Assembly (NCBI GenBank): GCA_026645935.1
Contig: JAPKMP010000018.1
Coordinates: 1 to 64,000 of the forward strand
Source of the DNA: Candidatus Villigracilaceae bacterium
GTDB taxonomy: Bacteria > Chloroflexota > Anaerolineae > Anaerolineales > Villigracilaceae
Direction: 5' to 3'
DNA length: 64,000 bases
This document shows positions 43,304 through 52,565 of the stretch, piece after piece; the stretch's first letter is position 1, and each line of letters begins with the position of its first letter. The notes beneath the pieces were generated by a model, which was not told the DNA's origin, ran no database searches, and saw nothing but the letters and a program-made list of their open reading frames with translations. Made by a program: the position numbers and the translations under genes.

Positions 43304-44425
43304 TCACTCTCCGGTATATTCACCCCACGCCATATCGTTATACTGAGATACGAATTCTTTCGAAAAGTACTCCGCAAAATCTTCTCGTCCCTGCAAATGA
43401 TAACCAAAGAAGGCTACAGCAAAATGCGCCATGCGGGCGGTCATCTCTTCATCGTAAATCATCATGTGATCTCGACCAATAAATGAGATCAAACTTTTAT
43501 CGGCGATGCCGAGATGCTCGAAGATCAAGATGTTTTCCCGATACAGTTCATCCTCGGTGGAGACAATGATCAAGGTGGGACGGTCCACTGCCGCCAATCC
43601 CCTCTCACCGAACAGCCACCAGCCTTCGCCCGCCATCGGCATCACCGCCCGGATGCGAGGGTCGGTTAGTGGCTGCCAAAGTCCGTCATTGCTGGTCGTG
43701 ATGGAGTCTCCCACATGGGCGGTGAATTCATCCCATTTACCCGCCGGGGTGCAGCTGAAAGCGGATAGTTCCCCCAGGATCGCTTCGGTTGTGGCGTCCG
43801 GGGTTGGGCATTGGGAGAGGTAATATTCAGGGTCGACTCGCGCCCCGCTCATCGCCAGGGAGTTGAATCCATCGAAGGAGTATCCAATCGTCCCGGCGTT
43901 ATTTGCGTCGATCAATCCTTCCAATCCTTCAGGAGGATTGTCTCCCATCTGGTCGAGGGAAAACAGGATATCCAGAGGCTGGTCGATCGCGCCTTTATAG
44001 AACGCCATGTAAGAATCGAGCCCTTCCACGCTCGCCCAGGTAAACCCGTGGCTTACAAGGTACGGAGCGAAAATCTCTGCCACTTTCGCCGAAGAAAGGA
44101 TCAGCGGATAAGGCGCTTCCCGCATATCCGGGATGGCGTCTTGAATGAATTTTCCACTTTCCGAACCAGGGGGCCGCTTTGCCGGATACCAAAATTTAAC
44201 CTTGACGCGACGGTCACGGACGGAATCTTTAAAGGTAAAACTGCGCCGTCCTACTTCATAAGGTCCGGGAACTGAAAGGGTAAATGCCGCAGGTTCTAGG
44301 GTAGCCGCTTTCACGGTTTCTGTTTTCACAACCTCTGCTGCTGGAGCGGTCTCGATCATTGCAGAACTGCAACCAGCAATGGAGAGGATCAATCCAACCC
44401 TTACGAGGAATTTTAATGAAATCAT
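43304..44425 (-). CDS. Alpha/beta-hydrolase lipoprotein (PAF-acetylhydrolase-like)
   Basis: A 373-residue exported lipoprotein: signal peptide with lipobox IAGC, then an alpha/beta hydrolase. The nucleophile elbow reads GYSFDG, a likely acid is in VSTEDELY, and the His is in GRDHMM. The order and the N-terminal GPYEVGRRSFTF / DRRVKVKFWYPA are typical of platelet-activating-factor acetylhydrolase and dienelactone-hydrolase-like proteins. It should act as an esterase outside the cell membrane; substrate unknown. The next gene downstream in the chromosome (44473) lies upstream on the same strand and may be co-transcribed. Confidence 0.8.
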   Translation of the reverse strand: MISLKFLVRVGLILSIAGCSSAMIETAPAAEVVKTETVKAATLEPAAFTLSVPGPYEVGRRSFTFKDSVRDRRVKVKFWYPAKRPPGSESGKFIQDAIPDMREAPYPLILSSAKVAEIFAPYLVSHGFTWASVEGLDSYMAFYKGAIDQPLDILFSLDQMGDNPPEGLEGLIDANNAGTIGYSFDGFNSLAMSGARVDPEYYLSQCPTPDATTEAILGELSAFSCTPAGKWDEFTAHVGDSITTSNDGLWQPLTDPRIRAVMPMAGEGWWLFGERGLAAVDRPTLIIVSTEDELYRENILIFEHLGIADKSLISFIGRDHMMIYDEEMTARMAHFAVAFFGYHLQGREDFAEYFSKEFVSQYNDMAWGEYTGE

Positions 44426-44472
44426 TTATGACTCCTATCCTTGGTTGTCAAATACTGCCAGAATGGTTTGTG

Positions 44473-44973
44473 TCAGGGAGACAGCACGGTAAAACTCAAA
44501 CTGTTCTCGAAATTCCCCCACTCCACCCCGTTCTTGATGAACCATTTGTAGGCGACTGTGTGCCTGCCCGGCGCGGGATTGGAAATACAAACATTCCAGG
44601 CGCGCGCCCGCTTGTCTTCATAATCCATGTCGAAAGTGCCGAAAGCGGGCAGGTCAACGGCATAGCCGTCGAAGGTCATGCTCCATTCGGAACCTTCCCA
44701 ACCGAGCTCCAGGTCTTCCTGGTTGTCCCTCAGCAGGGAGGTTGAGATCCAAAATTTGGTCAGATCGGCTGGGATTTCACAAGTCCCGTCGACGAGAGTC
44801 TCGAACCCCCCGCAAATGTCATTGAAATTTGGAGCCTGGCAGTTTTCCCACTCGTTGATGAATTCCATATCCCCGATCTTGCCACCCGGCTGAATTTTGG
44901 TTCCCGGCATTTGGCACGATGCGATCAACAAAGCTGCCATGAACGAACCAAGGAAAAGGATCATTGCTTTCAT
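44473..44973 (-). CDS. Lipoprotein of unknown function
   Basis: A 166-residue exported lipoprotein with signal peptide and lipobox IASC. The mature part is Trp-, Asp- and Cys-containing (pairs in ENCQAPNFNDICGGF) with alternating hydrophobic patterns of a beta sandwich, and ends GVEWGNFENSLSFTV. Family not recognised. The ATG at 44973 has GGAGAAG upstream; an in-frame extension to 45003 is rejected. The hydrolase gene follows on the same strand. Confidence 0.6.
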   Translation of the reverse strand: MKAMILFLGSFMAALLIASCQMPGTKIQPGGKIGDMEFINEWENCQAPNFNDICGGFETLVDGTCEIPADLTKFWISTSLLRDNQEDLELGWEGSEWSMTFDGYAVDLPAFGTFDMDYEDKRARAWNVCISNPAPGRHTVAYKWFIKNGVEWGNFENSLSFTVLSP

Positions 44974-45129
44974 GAACTTCTCCGATCCGAATTGCTTTTT
45001 CAAATTTCGAGAATGATCATCCTATCGACGAAAAAAATGAGCATATTGTTACAATTATCACAAAGTCATTGTACAACAAAAAAAAGAAAATACAACCAAT
45101 TCTGGTCGAGTCTTTTCCGACCCATCAGA

Positions 45130-45135
45130 TATAAT
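45130..45135 (+). promoter_or_regulatory. -10 element before the DAG-kinase-like gene
   Basis: TATAAT, 8 nt before the ATG, with no Shine-Dalgarno in between; a leaderless start is predicted. The -35 match is poor. Confidence 0.5.
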
Positions 45136-45143
45136 TTCCCCCC

Positions 45144-46088
45144 ATGCGCAAGGGACTTTTACTCTACAACCCCGCCGCCGGGCGGTTTCCCGTCCGGCGT
45201 TTTGTGCGTGGAATTATCAAACCACTGAGCGAGGCAGGCTGGAGCATCGACATCGCAGAAACGTTAAGTGGCACACACGCCGTCCAGACGGCACACCAAG
45301 CCGCAAGGGAAGAATACGACGCAGTCTTCGCCATCGGCGGCGACGGGACGGTGGGACAGGTTGCGAGCGGATTGGCTCGCACGGAAACCGCATTGGGCGT
45401 GCTGCCCGCCGGAACGACCAACGTCTGGGCAATCGAACAGGGACAAAAACCGTTCAGTTGGTGGCATCCCGGCAACCTGCGCGAGAACGCAAGACTGCTG
45501 GCGAATGTCGAACCGCAATACGTGGATGTCGGCGATTGCAACGACCAGCCGTTCCTGTTGTGGGCGGGCATCGGGCTGGACGCGCAAGCCATCAGCAAGA
45601 TCGAGCCGCGTCCGCGCATTTTCAAACACATGGCTTTCCCGCATTACTTTGTCACAACCGTTTTGGAAGCGACGTTCTGGCACGGGCTGAATCTAAGAGT
45701 CTATGCAGAAGGCAGCCTTGTGGAGGGTCATTATCTCGTTGCGGTCGCCACGAACATCCGTCACTACGCGGGCGGCCAGGCGGTCATCTCGCCGAACGCA
45801 CTGCTCGACGACGGCGAAATGGATCTGTGGCTTCTCAGCGGCAACAGCCTTGCCGATACTTTCCGCCATTACTTCGATCTCGTCGCCGGGCGTCATCTCA
45901 CTTCCGAGGAAGCGCGCCGCATCCCGTTTCAAAATGTGCGCATCGAATCGGATGCGAACTTTTCCATTCATGTCGATGGCGACCCGATGCTCGGCGGCCA
46001 CAAGGCGGAGATCAAGGTCAAACACCGCGCGCTTAAAGTGTTGATTCCCGAAAACGCTTTATACTTGTTGAAAAACCCGAAAAGATAA
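45144..46088 (+). CDS. Diacylglycerol kinase / sphingosine kinase-like lipid kinase
   Basis: A 314-residue protein of the DAGK catalytic family. It has the nucleotide-binding GGDGTVGQVASGL and the PAGTTNVWA (GTxN) motif, and a C-terminal beta domain with HVDGDPMLGG. It phosphorylates a lipid such as diacylglycerol, or a related substrate. No membrane segment is seen; it should be a peripheral cytoplasmic enzyme. An SH3 protein follows after 1 nt. Confidence 0.85.
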   Translation: MRKGLLLYNPAAGRFPVRRFVRGIIKPLSEAGWSIDIAETLSGTHAVQTAHQAAREEYDAVFAIGGDGTVGQVASGLARTETALGVLPAGTTNVWAIEQGQKPFSWWHPGNLRENARLLANVEPQYVDVGDCNDQPFLLWAGIGLDAQAISKIEPRPRIFKHMAFPHYFVTTVLEATFWHGLNLRVYAEGSLVEGHYLVAVATNIRHYAGGQAVISPNALLDDGEMDLWLLSGNSLADTFRHYFDLVAGRHLTSEEARRIPFQNVRIESDANFSIHVDGDPMLGGHKAEIKVKHRALKVLIPENALYLLKNPKR

Positions 46089-46089
46089 A

Positions 46090-46563
46090 ATGGATTTACG
46101 CCCTTATTTGAAAAGCCCGGTCATCTTCGGCGCATTGATCGTCGCCGGGATTCTGATCCTGATCACGCTCATTCTCATCGGCTGGACGTCCCCCCGCTTC
46201 TCTCCCGAAGTTGGGTTTGCCCCGGCCGACCTGACCATGATCCCCGCCCCGACCCACACTCCCGCCGCGTCTGCGACTCCCACCATCGACCCGCTCGCCT
46301 CGCCCACCGTGGATCCGACCACCATTCATATCGAAGGTTATGTGCAGATCATCGAAGTGGGCACAGACGGTCTGCGCATCCGCTCGGCGCCGGGCTTGAA
46401 TACTGAAACCGTTTTCCTCGGCGAAGAAGCGGAAGTGTTTCTCGTCAAAGACGGACCCCAGGATGCAGACGGCTATACATGGTGGTATCTTGTCGCGCCG
46501 TATGACGATAAACGCGCAGGCTGGGCCGCCGCGGACTTTCTGGCGGTCGTGCCTGCGCCGTGA
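46090..46563 (+). CDS. Single-pass membrane protein with extracytoplasmic bacterial SH3 domain
   Basis: A 157-residue protein. One membrane helix (about 13-32), a Thr/Pro-rich linker, then a bacterial SH3 domain (about 80-155) with the LRIRSAPGLNTETV and GYTWWYL motifs. Such domains bind peptidoglycan or other cell-wall ligands. It is co-transcribed with the DAG-kinase-like gene (1-nt gap), so a link to envelope lipid or wall sensing is possible but unproven. Confidence 0.8.
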   Translation: MDLRPYLKSPVIFGALIVAGILILITLILIGWTSPRFSPEVGFAPADLTMIPAPTHTPAASATPTIDPLASPTVDPTTIHIEGYVQIIEVGTDGLRIRSAPGLNTETVFLGEEAEVFLVKDGPQDADGYTWWYLVAPYDDKRAGWAAADFLAVVPAP

Positions 46564-46572
46564 TCCAGCGTA

Positions 46573-46594
46573 ATCGGCGTTCTCTAACGCCGAT
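46573..46594. repeat. Short perfect stem-loop
   Basis: ATCGGCGTT and AACGCCGAT flank a 4-nt loop. No T-run follows, so function as a terminator is uncertain. Confidence 0.5.
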
Positions 46595-46636
46595 GGGCGC
46601 GTAAGAGAACATGCCCTACCCAAATAAAAGGAATAT

Positions 46637-46972
46637 ATGACCGAAAAACCCACCGGAGTTACAGCAAATAAAAGCAAGAAGGAATTCACGATCACATGGG
46701 ACAGCGGACATGTCAGCGTTTATCCGTTCTGGCTGTTGCGGGCGGCTTGTCCATGCGCATCATGCCGCGGCGGACACGAGAACATGAAATCCGAGCCGGA
46801 TGAAGATGTGTTTACAAAAGTCATGGAGGATAATGCTTCGACACGATTATCCAATGTGGTCGCTGTCGGTTCGTACGCGCTAACCATCGTCTGGGAGGAT
46901 GGGCACGATTATGGAATCTACAACTGGCATTACTTGCGGAAGTTATGTCCGTGTGCGGAGTGTCGAAAATAG
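46637..46972 (+). CDS. DUF971 protein (gamma-butyrobetaine hydroxylase N-terminal-like)
   Basis: A 111-residue protein. The pattern FTITWDSGHVSVYPFWLLRAACPCASC and the C-terminal YNWHYLRKLCPCAEC place it in DUF971. Two CxxC-like clusters (CPCASC and CPCAEC) could bind zinc or an Fe-S cluster. In several bacteria members of this family are linked to Fe-S or carnitine metabolism; the function here is unknown. AAAGGAA precedes ATG 46637. It is followed by a terminator shared with the TPR gene. Confidence 0.8.
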   Translation: MTEKPTGVTANKSKKEFTITWDSGHVSVYPFWLLRAACPCASCRGGHENMKSEPDEDVFTKVMEDNASTRLSNVVAVGSYALTIVWEDGHDYGIYNWHYLRKLCPCAECRK

Positions 46973-47002
46973 TAGATTGGCAAATTGGTGCTTGATGATT
47001 TG

Positions 47003-47037
47003 AAAACGGGCAGGCGCAATATGAGCCTGCCCGTTTT
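47003..47037. terminator. Bidirectional terminator
   Basis: AAAACGGGCAGGC pairs with GCCTGCCCGTTTT around a 9-nt loop; ATTTTT follows on the plus strand. It separates the convergent DUF971 and TPR genes. Confidence 0.88.
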
Positions 47038-47059
47038 ATTTTTCTGTAACCGGTTTTCG

Positions 47060-48955
47060 TTATGGTGTTGCCGTCACATTTGGAGTCGGAGTTGGTGATG
47101 GTGTTCTCGACGGAGTCCGCGTCGGCGTGGCGCCAGGCTTCTGAGTTGCCGTGGCAGGCGTCGGCGTGGATGATGAGGCGCCTCCGCGGGGTGTCCGGCT
47201 CGGCTCGGGAGTATCCGTCGGCGGGACGAGTTCCTTCAACCGCGCTTCGGCTTCCTCGCGCATTTCAGCGGTCATCACATCTTCATCCAATTTGAGCAGG
47301 TCGTTCCAGGATTTGATCGCATCCCGAATGTCGTTGCGCTGTTCTTGGATTTTTGCGCGCCAATACAACTCAAGCGCTTTTTCCTCGTCTGTTTCCACCA
47401 GCGAACGCGCCGCTTCGATCTGCAGGAAAGCGCTGCCAAATTTATTGTCCGCGTAAAGAGCCTGGGCGTAACCCAGCCGCGCAGGGAAGGACCGGGGCTC
47501 TTCATCGACGGCGACATTTAAGTCGTCCACAGCTTCTGCGCCGCGGCCGAGAGCGACAAGCGACAATCCGCGATAAACGAGGTAGGGTTTCATTCCCCTT
47601 TCGTTGGCCTGTGTTCCATTGCTGACGGCGAGCACGGCGTTCTCATACTCGCCAAGGAAGTAATAAGCCATTCCAAGTTTGCCGTGCCCGGTGGCGTCTT
47701 CCGGCTGATAGGCGGTATAGAAGCGCAGGGCATCGGCGGCGTTTATATAATCTTCGCGAGCAAGGTAAAGATCGCCAAGCATTTTATAAGTGGATAGATT
47801 GAGAATATCGGCGGCATATGCTTTCTGGGCATATTCCAGGGCTTTCTCGTCGTCACCCTGTTCTTCGTAGGCGCGCGCATAAGCCAGATACACTTCGGGC
47901 GAACCGGGCAGGATTCTTTCAGCGAGTTCCAGGTCTTCAAATGCGTCTTCGATATCGCCGCGCCCGATCAGCCAGCGCGCCCGTTCCAGGTAAGCCTCGC
48001 CCATATTCGGGTCGAGATCGATGGCTTGCGCGAACAAATTCGCCGCGTTGAAATCGGGGTTCGCCATCAGGCGCACCCGCGCAAGGCCGAGATACGCCGG
48101 GGCGAAATCCGCTTCCAGATCGATGGCTTCGTTATAGAATCTGGCTGCGACGGATGTCTCCCGTTTGAAGCGATACGCTTCGCCAATGTAATAGGGAATA
48201 TCCGGTGCGTCCGGTTCCATGCGCTGAAGTAAAAGCATGTTCTCGATGAAGGCATCCCATTCGCTCTTCTTGTAATGGTCAAAGGCGATTCGGTATTGTT
48301 CCGACGAACCCGAGGAGCGCCTGGTCACAACGTAGAGCGCGGTCGGGGTGTAGGTGGCGTCTAAAAAGTATTCGATGGGCGTTGGCCCGCTGAATACCCT
48401 GGTTGGTTCAGCGGTCGCTCCGAAGAATGTGGGTGTTGCCGTAAACGTGGGAGATGGACCGGGTGTGTTCGTGGGTGCCCGCTCGGCGGGGCCAAAACGG
48501 GGCAGGAGGACCCCGAAATAAATTCCAATGCACATGCCAATGCCGATCACCGCGAGGCTTGCCAGCCGAAGAATCGGATTTCTCAAGACAACACGCAATC
48601 CGCGTTCCTTCGGTCTTTCGTGCGCAAGGAGCAATTTCTCCTCCCACGCGCGCGGATGGTTCATTGGGAAAGGCGTGATGGTTTCGTCAGGCGCAAGCGC
48701 GCCGAGCAGGATCAATCCCCGTTTTGCTGTGGAATTTTCCGGGTCGAGTTTGAGCGCGGTTTGCAGGCAATAGATCCGCTCTTTTGGAGTCTCGACTGCC
48801 GCGCTGAGCCAGATCCAATAGGTAGCGTTGTTTTGGTTGGTCTTTAGCAGACGGGTCAGCAATTCCTTGGCGCGCGGCTTGTCCCCGCGGCGCAGGGCGG
48901 CGATTGCATCCTGAAAAATGGTTTCGTTGTTCTGCTCTCTGAGTTCGCCGGTCAT
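47060..48955 (-). CDS. Membrane-anchored TPR-repeat protein
   Basis: A 631-residue protein. An N-terminal cytoplasmic TPR pair (about 10-75) precedes a membrane helix near 130-150, a Thr/Pro-rich linker and then ten or more TPR units (about 235-560), ending in a Thr/Pro-rich tail. It looks like a scaffold that faces the outside of the membrane. The first codons lie 9 nt after the AMMECR1 stop on the same strand. No catalytic motif is seen. Confidence 0.85.
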   Translation of the reverse strand: MTGELREQNNETIFQDAIAALRRGDKPRAKELLTRLLKTNQNNATYWIWLSAAVETPKERIYCLQTALKLDPENSTAKRGLILLGALAPDETITPFPMNHPRAWEEKLLLAHERPKERGLRVVLRNPILRLASLAVIGIGMCIGIYFGVLLPRFGPAERAPTNTPGPSPTFTATPTFFGATAEPTRVFSGPTPIEYFLDATYTPTALYVVTRRSSGSSEQYRIAFDHYKKSEWDAFIENMLLLQRMEPDAPDIPYYIGEAYRFKRETSVAARFYNEAIDLEADFAPAYLGLARVRLMANPDFNAANLFAQAIDLDPNMGEAYLERARWLIGRGDIEDAFEDLELAERILPGSPEVYLAYARAYEEQGDDEKALEYAQKAYAADILNLSTYKMLGDLYLAREDYINAADALRFYTAYQPEDATGHGKLGMAYYFLGEYENAVLAVSNGTQANERGMKPYLVYRGLSLVALGRGAEAVDDLNVAVDEEPRSFPARLGYAQALYADNKFGSAFLQIEAARSLVETDEEKALELYWRAKIQEQRNDIRDAIKSWNDLLKLDEDVMTAEMREEAEARLKELVPPTDTPEPSRTPRGGASSSTPTPATATQKPGATPTRTPSRTPSPTPTPNVTATP

Positions 48956-48964
48956 GCGCCCATT

Positions 48965-49540
48965 CTAATTCAATTCATGGAATTCTTCGACCTGATAGGT
49001 ATATACCTGCAATTTTGTATTCCGCCAGAGATTCGCGCGCTCGCCCATCTTGTAACAGAGCTGATCGAGAAACTCCGCCGGGTCGGGAATCTTTTCCCAA
49101 ACCTGCGGAAGAAAGGTCGCCTTATGAAAGCCGTGCTTGAGGATGACACCGTCGATATGCGAACGTAATTTGCGCATCAAGTCTTCGCCTGTGGAGTATT
49201 CCAATTCCTGCGGCGCGGTCAGCCGCGAGACCTCGATCTGGATGCGATTCAGTTCCGATTCGGTCACCGGGGGAAATCGCGGGTCTTCCAACGCCGCTGA
49301 AATGGCGTGTTCGCGCACATCCTCGGCAAGGGGTTGATAGGCTTCCAGCGCCCCGATACAACCCCGCAGGTCGCCGTGAATCGTGAGTGTGACAAAAGAC
49401 GCTCCCTTCTCGAGCAGGGGTTGAGTCAAGGATCCCGGATCGAGAGGCTGAAGTTGCTTTCCCCGCACTGCACCCTCGACCGCCTCTCGTGCGAGGCGCA
49501 ACAGCATCTGCTTTTCCCCATCGGTCAATGGAATTGACAT
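48965..49540 (-). CDS. AMMECR1-domain protein
   Basis: A 191-residue protein with the AMMECR1 signature LRGCIGALEAYQPL and the following EDPRFPPV segment. The family is conserved from bacteria to animals; its biochemical role is not firmly established. ATG 49540 has GGAGGGTAAG in front and is preferred over an in-frame ATG at 49561. It probably shares a transcript with the TPR gene downstream. Confidence 0.88.
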   Translation of the reverse strand: MSIPLTDGEKQMLLRLAREAVEGAVRGKQLQPLDPGSLTQPLLEKGASFVTLTIHGDLRGCIGALEAYQPLAEDVREHAISAALEDPRFPPVTESELNRIQIEVSRLTAPQELEYSTGEDLMRKLRSHIDGVILKHGFHKATFLPQVWEKIPDPAEFLDQLCYKMGERANLWRNTKLQVYTYQVEEFHELN

Positions 49541-49582
49541 CTTACCCTCCAATTCCTGCATGACGCGGAAGGCTGTTCCGCG

Positions 49583-50089
49583 CTACAACTTCACCAAATT
49601 CCAATACTCGCGGTTGTGATAGATCAGTGGGTCTCCGCTCCCGGCCCCTCTTGCAGCGAGGACTTCCGCGATAAACAGGGTGTTCATTCCCGCGCCGTGC
49701 GTATGAGCGACGCGGCAATCCATCCAGGAAAGCCCGCCCACAATAAGGGGCGAACCGGTCACAAGGGTCTCCGTCTGCACATGGGAGAAACGTTCATCCG
49801 ATTCCGGCAGGCGGCCCGCGAACAGGTCGGAAACCCTCTTCTGCGCCGTGGAAAGGATCGTCAACCCGAAAGCGCGGGATTTCATCACAAGGTCATGCGT
49901 GCGTGTGTACCGTTGCAGCGCAATCGTGATCAGCGCAGGGTCGAGCGAAATGGATGTGAATGAATTTACGGTCATGCCGTGCTTTTCGTTTTCGTATGCG
50001 GCGGCGACCACGGTCACGCCTGCCGACCACGCGCGCATGGCGGACCGCAGGGCTTCAGGGTCGAGAGTCATAATCGGGAGAGTCTCCAT
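49583..50089 (-). CDS. Flavin reductase-like domain protein (FMN-binding)
   Basis: A 168-residue protein of the flavin-reductase-like fold (HpaC/DIM6-NTAB type). Markers are AWSAGVTVVAA, MTVNSFTSISLDPALITIAL and the His-containing AGMNTLFIAEVLA. These proteins bind FMN and reduce it with NAD(P)H, feeding oxygenases. No oxygenase gene is next to it. Its start lies in a spacer of 127 nt, divergent from the C39 gene. Confidence 0.85.
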   Translation of the reverse strand: METLPIMTLDPEALRSAMRAWSAGVTVVAAAYENEKHGMTVNSFTSISLDPALITIALQRYTRTHDLVMKSRAFGLTILSTAQKRVSDLFAGRLPESDERFSHVQTETLVTGSPLIVGGLSWMDCRVAHTHGAGMNTLFIAEVLAARGAGSGDPLIYHNREYWNLVKL

Positions 50090-50218
50090 TTGATTTCATG
50101 ATAATTGCGTGGAGATTCGAAGTCAAGTCAAAAAAGTCATCACCCAAGTTAAACAGCGGGATAATCTCCAATTTCCCATCTTAATTGCCATTCATCCATG
50201 CATGGTAAACTCACGCGC

Positions 50219-51451
50219 ATGTCCAAAAAAGTCAGAAACATGGTTATCGGGGGCGCTGGCCTGCTCCTGCTGGCTGTATTGATCTATCAAATCCCCGCCG
50301 TCAAATCGCGTCTTGAATGGCGGTTGGATGTCTTCCAGGTCTACGTGAAAAATATCATCGATCCTGTCGGACCCGTACCGACCGCCCTGCCAGTCATGCC
50401 ACAGCCCGTCACGCCGACCACCGCAAGCACAAACACAGCCGCTGTGCAAACCCTGCCAGCGGTCACTCCAACTTCCACCTTCCCACCGCTCCCTCCGCAG
50501 GCGTCGATCAAATCGCCGGAATACGAAAAACAAACGGCGAATAATTGCGGTCCCGCCACGCTTTCGATGGCGTTGCAATTATATGGCTGGGAGGGGAATC
50601 AAACCGACATCTCGAATCTCATCAAACCTATTAGCGGAGATCGAAACGTAAACCCGGAAGAACTGCGGTATTACGTCCGCACGCAGGCAGGATGGCTCAA
50701 TCTTGAATATCGCGTTGGCGGCAGCATCGAACTTCTCAAGCGTTTGCTTGCGGCGAATTACCCGGTCATCGTCGAATCGGTCACCTCGCTCAATCCCGGC
50801 GATGCGCTCGGTCCGACCGATGATCTTTGGGCGGCGCATTACCTGCTTATCACAGCATACGACGACTCGACTCAGGAATTCATCGTGCAGGATTCCTATC
50901 ACGGACCAGATCTCACGATCACCTATTCCCAGCTCGAGAAGGAATGGAAACCGTTCAATAACGTCTATCTATTGATCTATTTCCCCCAGTTCGAAGAGGA
51001 AGTCAGGAACCTTCTCGGCTCAGACTGGGACCCGAACCTGAATCGGCAACGAGTCCTTTCATACACCGAATCCCTGATCTCCGACCCCAACGCCGACGCC
51101 TTCGACTGGTTCAACTATGGGAGCAACCTTACCTATTTCGAACGCTATGATGAAGCCGGGCGCGCGTACGATAAAGCTCGCGAGTTGGGATTGCCCTTAA
51201 GGATGTTCCGCTATCAATTCGGTCCGTTCCTGGCCTACTTCCATTCGAGCCGCAACGACGACCTGCTCGCGCTTACGAATTACGCCCGCGGTGTGACGGA
51301 AATGTCTGAAGAAGCATGGTTGTGGTATGGTTTCGGTCTATACCGCGAAGGCGATTACGACGGGGCGCTCAAAGCCTGGCAGAAAGCGGATTCGATCAAC
51401 CCGAACTTCTTCGAAGATCAGGCGAACAAGGCAATGCAACTGGTGCAATAA
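50219..51451 (+). CDS. Membrane-anchored C39-like peptidase with C-terminal TPR region
   Basis: A 410-residue protein. A membrane helix (about 9-26) and a Thr/Pro-rich linker lead to a C39-like peptidase domain with Cys110 (NNCGPATLSM), His207 (WAAHYLLI) and Asp225 (VQDSYHG), the expected catalytic set. The C-terminal 130 residues form TPR-like helices (EEAWLWYGFGLYREGDYD). It likely acts outside the cytoplasm as a peptidase or peptide binder. The ATG 50219 is preceded by TAAACT after 7 nt and no ribosome site, hence probably leaderless; an in-frame ATG at 50198 lies within that region. Confidence 0.85.
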   Translation: MSKKVRNMVIGGAGLLLLAVLIYQIPAVKSRLEWRLDVFQVYVKNIIDPVGPVPTALPVMPQPVTPTTASTNTAAVQTLPAVTPTSTFPPLPPQASIKSPEYEKQTANNCGPATLSMALQLYGWEGNQTDISNLIKPISGDRNVNPEELRYYVRTQAGWLNLEYRVGGSIELLKRLLAANYPVIVESVTSLNPGDALGPTDDLWAAHYLLITAYDDSTQEFIVQDSYHGPDLTITYSQLEKEWKPFNNVYLLIYFPQFEEEVRNLLGSDWDPNLNRQRVLSYTESLISDPNADAFDWFNYGSNLTYFERYDEAGRAYDKARELGLPLRMFRYQFGPFLAYFHSSRNDDLLALTNYARGVTEMSEEAWLWYGFGLYREGDYDGALKAWQKADSINPNFFEDQANKAMQLVQ

Positions 51452-51477
51452 GTTTATAAATTGGTAAATTCGTATCC

Positions 51478-52425
51478 ATGATAAAGAAAATACTCCCGTT
51501 CATCATCCTCTTCATTTCGGCATGCCAGCCCGCATCGACTCCGACGCCCGAAGCGACCCGGCCCCCTTCCGCCACACCACTTCCGCCAACAGAAACGGCG
51601 ATTCCCTCTCCAACAGGGACATCTCTACCCACCATTACACCCACGCCGGATACGATTCGCATCTCGCCAAAAGACGGCATGACGCAGATTCAAATTCCCA
51701 GCGGGACGTTCTTCATGGGCGGCATGGACGTATACCGCGAAAACGACGAACAACCCGCGCGCGAAGTCTTCATCGATTCGTTTTGGATGGACCAGGTGGA
51801 AGTGACGAACGGCATGTTCGAACTCTGCGTACGCGCGGGGGTATGCCGCCTCCCAAAGGAATTCCGTTCGGATAACCGTGAGAATTATTTCGGGAACCCG
51901 GAATTCCGCGATTATCCCGTGGTCAATATCGCCTGGTACGACGCGAATGCCTACTGTCAATGGGCTGGGCGACGCCTGCCGACCGAAGCGGAATGGGAAC
52001 GGGCTGCGCGCGGAGACGATAAACGCAACTATCCTTGGGGCAACGAGCTTCCCAATGAATTCAACTCCAACTCGTTGAACATCGTCGGCGATACGACGCG
52101 CGTCGGTTCGTATGCCGAGGGCGCGAGTCCGTATGGGATATTGGATATGGCGGGGAACGTTTGGGAGTGGGTGGCGGACTTTTACAAGCCAAACTACTAT
52201 GCAGTTTCCACGCTCGACAACCCGCAGGGTCCTACAAGGGAGGAGGCGCGCAGTGACCAGCGTGTGATCCGCGGCGGATCATTTCAGGAGGACGGCATTT
52301 TTCTTAGGCTGGCGAATCGCAGTTTTCTCGAGGGTCCAGATCCATCCGTGCTTCCGGATGATATTGCCTATTACGGCAAGAGTTCGAATCGAATCGGGTT
52401 TCGCTGCGCGGAGGATGACAGATAA
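51478..52425 (+). CDS. SUMF1/formylglycine-generating-enzyme-domain lipoprotein
   Basis: A 315-residue exported lipoprotein: lipobox ISAC, a Thr/Pro-rich linker (about 20-60) and an FGE-sulfatase domain with FFMGGMDVYREND, LPTEAEWERAARG, GILDMAGNVWEWVADF, IRGGSF and the final RIGFRC. Active FGE enzymes need two Cys near the C-terminus; only the terminal RC is visible here, so classical formylglycine activity is doubtful. It follows the C39 gene by 26 nt and may be co-transcribed. It is a second SUMF1 protein distinct from 29271. Confidence 0.88.
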   Translation: MIKKILPFIILFISACQPASTPTPEATRPPSATPLPPTETAIPSPTGTSLPTITPTPDTIRISPKDGMTQIQIPSGTFFMGGMDVYRENDEQPAREVFIDSFWMDQVEVTNGMFELCVRAGVCRLPKEFRSDNRENYFGNPEFRDYPVVNIAWYDANAYCQWAGRRLPTEAEWERAARGDDKRNYPWGNELPNEFNSNSLNIVGDTTRVGSYAEGASPYGILDMAGNVWEWVADFYKPNYYAVSTLDNPQGPTREEARSDQRVIRGGSFQEDGIFLRLANRSFLEGPDPSVLPDDIAYYGKSSNRIGFRCAEDDR

Positions 52426-52505
52426 CGCTCAGGGGAGACAAATCTTGATAAACCCGAATCAGGCTCCGGCTTCGTTCGAGCCGTGGCTTTCGTCCTGAAA
52501 ATTTA

Positions 52506-52534
52506 TTGACGCTCATTTTTTGCTATGGTATTAT
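52506..52534 (+). promoter_or_regulatory. Promoter of the metK riboswitch transcript
   Basis: TTGACG (52506-52511), 17 nt, TATTAT (52529-52534); each hexamer has five of six matches. Transcription would start about 25 nt before the aptamer. Confidence 0.75.
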
Positions 52535-52565
52535 CAACGCGCAACAAAATAGTCCCGTAAAGACG

